From assembly GCA_044375625.1 (NCBI GenBank), contig JBILMH010000029.1, positions 1-23,202 of the forward strand: DNA of 23,202 nucleotides, written 5' to 3'. This stretch comes from CAISOG01 sp044375625 (lineage in GTDB: Bacteria > Pseudomonadota > Alphaproteobacteria > CAISOG01). The notes under the pieces are model-generated. The model was given only the letters and a program-made list of their open reading frames with translations, did no database searches and was not told the DNA's origin. This document shows positions 23,110-23,202 of this stretch, piece after piece (positions within the stretch are counted from its first letter, which is position 1; each line of letters starts with the position of its first letter). Both the position numbers and the translations under genes were made by a program.

Positions 23110-23202
23110 TTGATTCCTCACTTCGAAAAAAACCTAATAATAATATAAGCTATTGCCTTGCCGTTGTCTAGGTCATCGTGCCTACAGCTGGCCGATTAAC
23201 AC

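Noticed and set aside
1..23202. CRISPR array, insertion sequence or prophage
   Set aside because: No regularly spaced repeats, transposase, integrase or phage structural gene text was seen.

Overview
The window reads as a piece of an alphaproteobacterial chromosome with moderately high GC (mid-50s by eye). The main clue is a MipZ-type division-site ATPase. A FliS chaperone and a tRNA-His that encodes both G-1 and C73 hint at a Rhodospirillales-like or other early-branching lineage; this placement is an inference. Genes are closely packed. There is no rRNA, CRISPR array, insertion sequence, integrase or prophage.

Layout. 1-290: the start of a GT4 glycosyltransferase leaving the window on the minus strand. 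493-1635: apt and a lone fliS. 1682-7570, minus strand: a very large periplasmic AMIN/TPR-like protein, tRNA-His, mipZ and a membrane-anchored J-domain protein. 7694-8796: an EVE-domain protein and a LysE-family exporter. 8944-15479: a tightly coupled plus-strand run of a secreted glutathione peroxidase, a GldA/GldF-like ABC ATPase and permease, a GldG-like auxiliary protein, a DUF4340 protein, and a secreted His-rich protein with a duplicated HxHP domain. 15486-16269, minus strand: two small unrecognised membrane or secreted proteins. 16704-19822: monothiol glutaredoxin, proB, a SlyB-like lipoprotein and a DsbA-family oxidoreductase. 19881-21686: tRNA-Asn followed by a DpnA-like adenine methyltransferase coupled to a MutH/Sau3AI-like nuclease. 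21891-23109: gatC without gatA, a two-way terminator, and a Bax-inhibitor-1 family membrane protein.

Two parts deserve most attention. The DpnA-like/MutH-like pair looks more AT-rich than its neighbours. Its nuclease appears to have Asn where MutH has the first catalytic Asp, and GATC sites are not depleted in the window (about 106 by hand count, about 91 expected by chance). It could be a small restriction system, a mismatch-repair-like strand marker, or a binding-only derivative. The second is the Gld-type ABC operon joined to a secreted peroxidase and a His-rich HxHP protein, whose substrate is unknown. The other genes look like ordinary chromosomal housekeeping genes.
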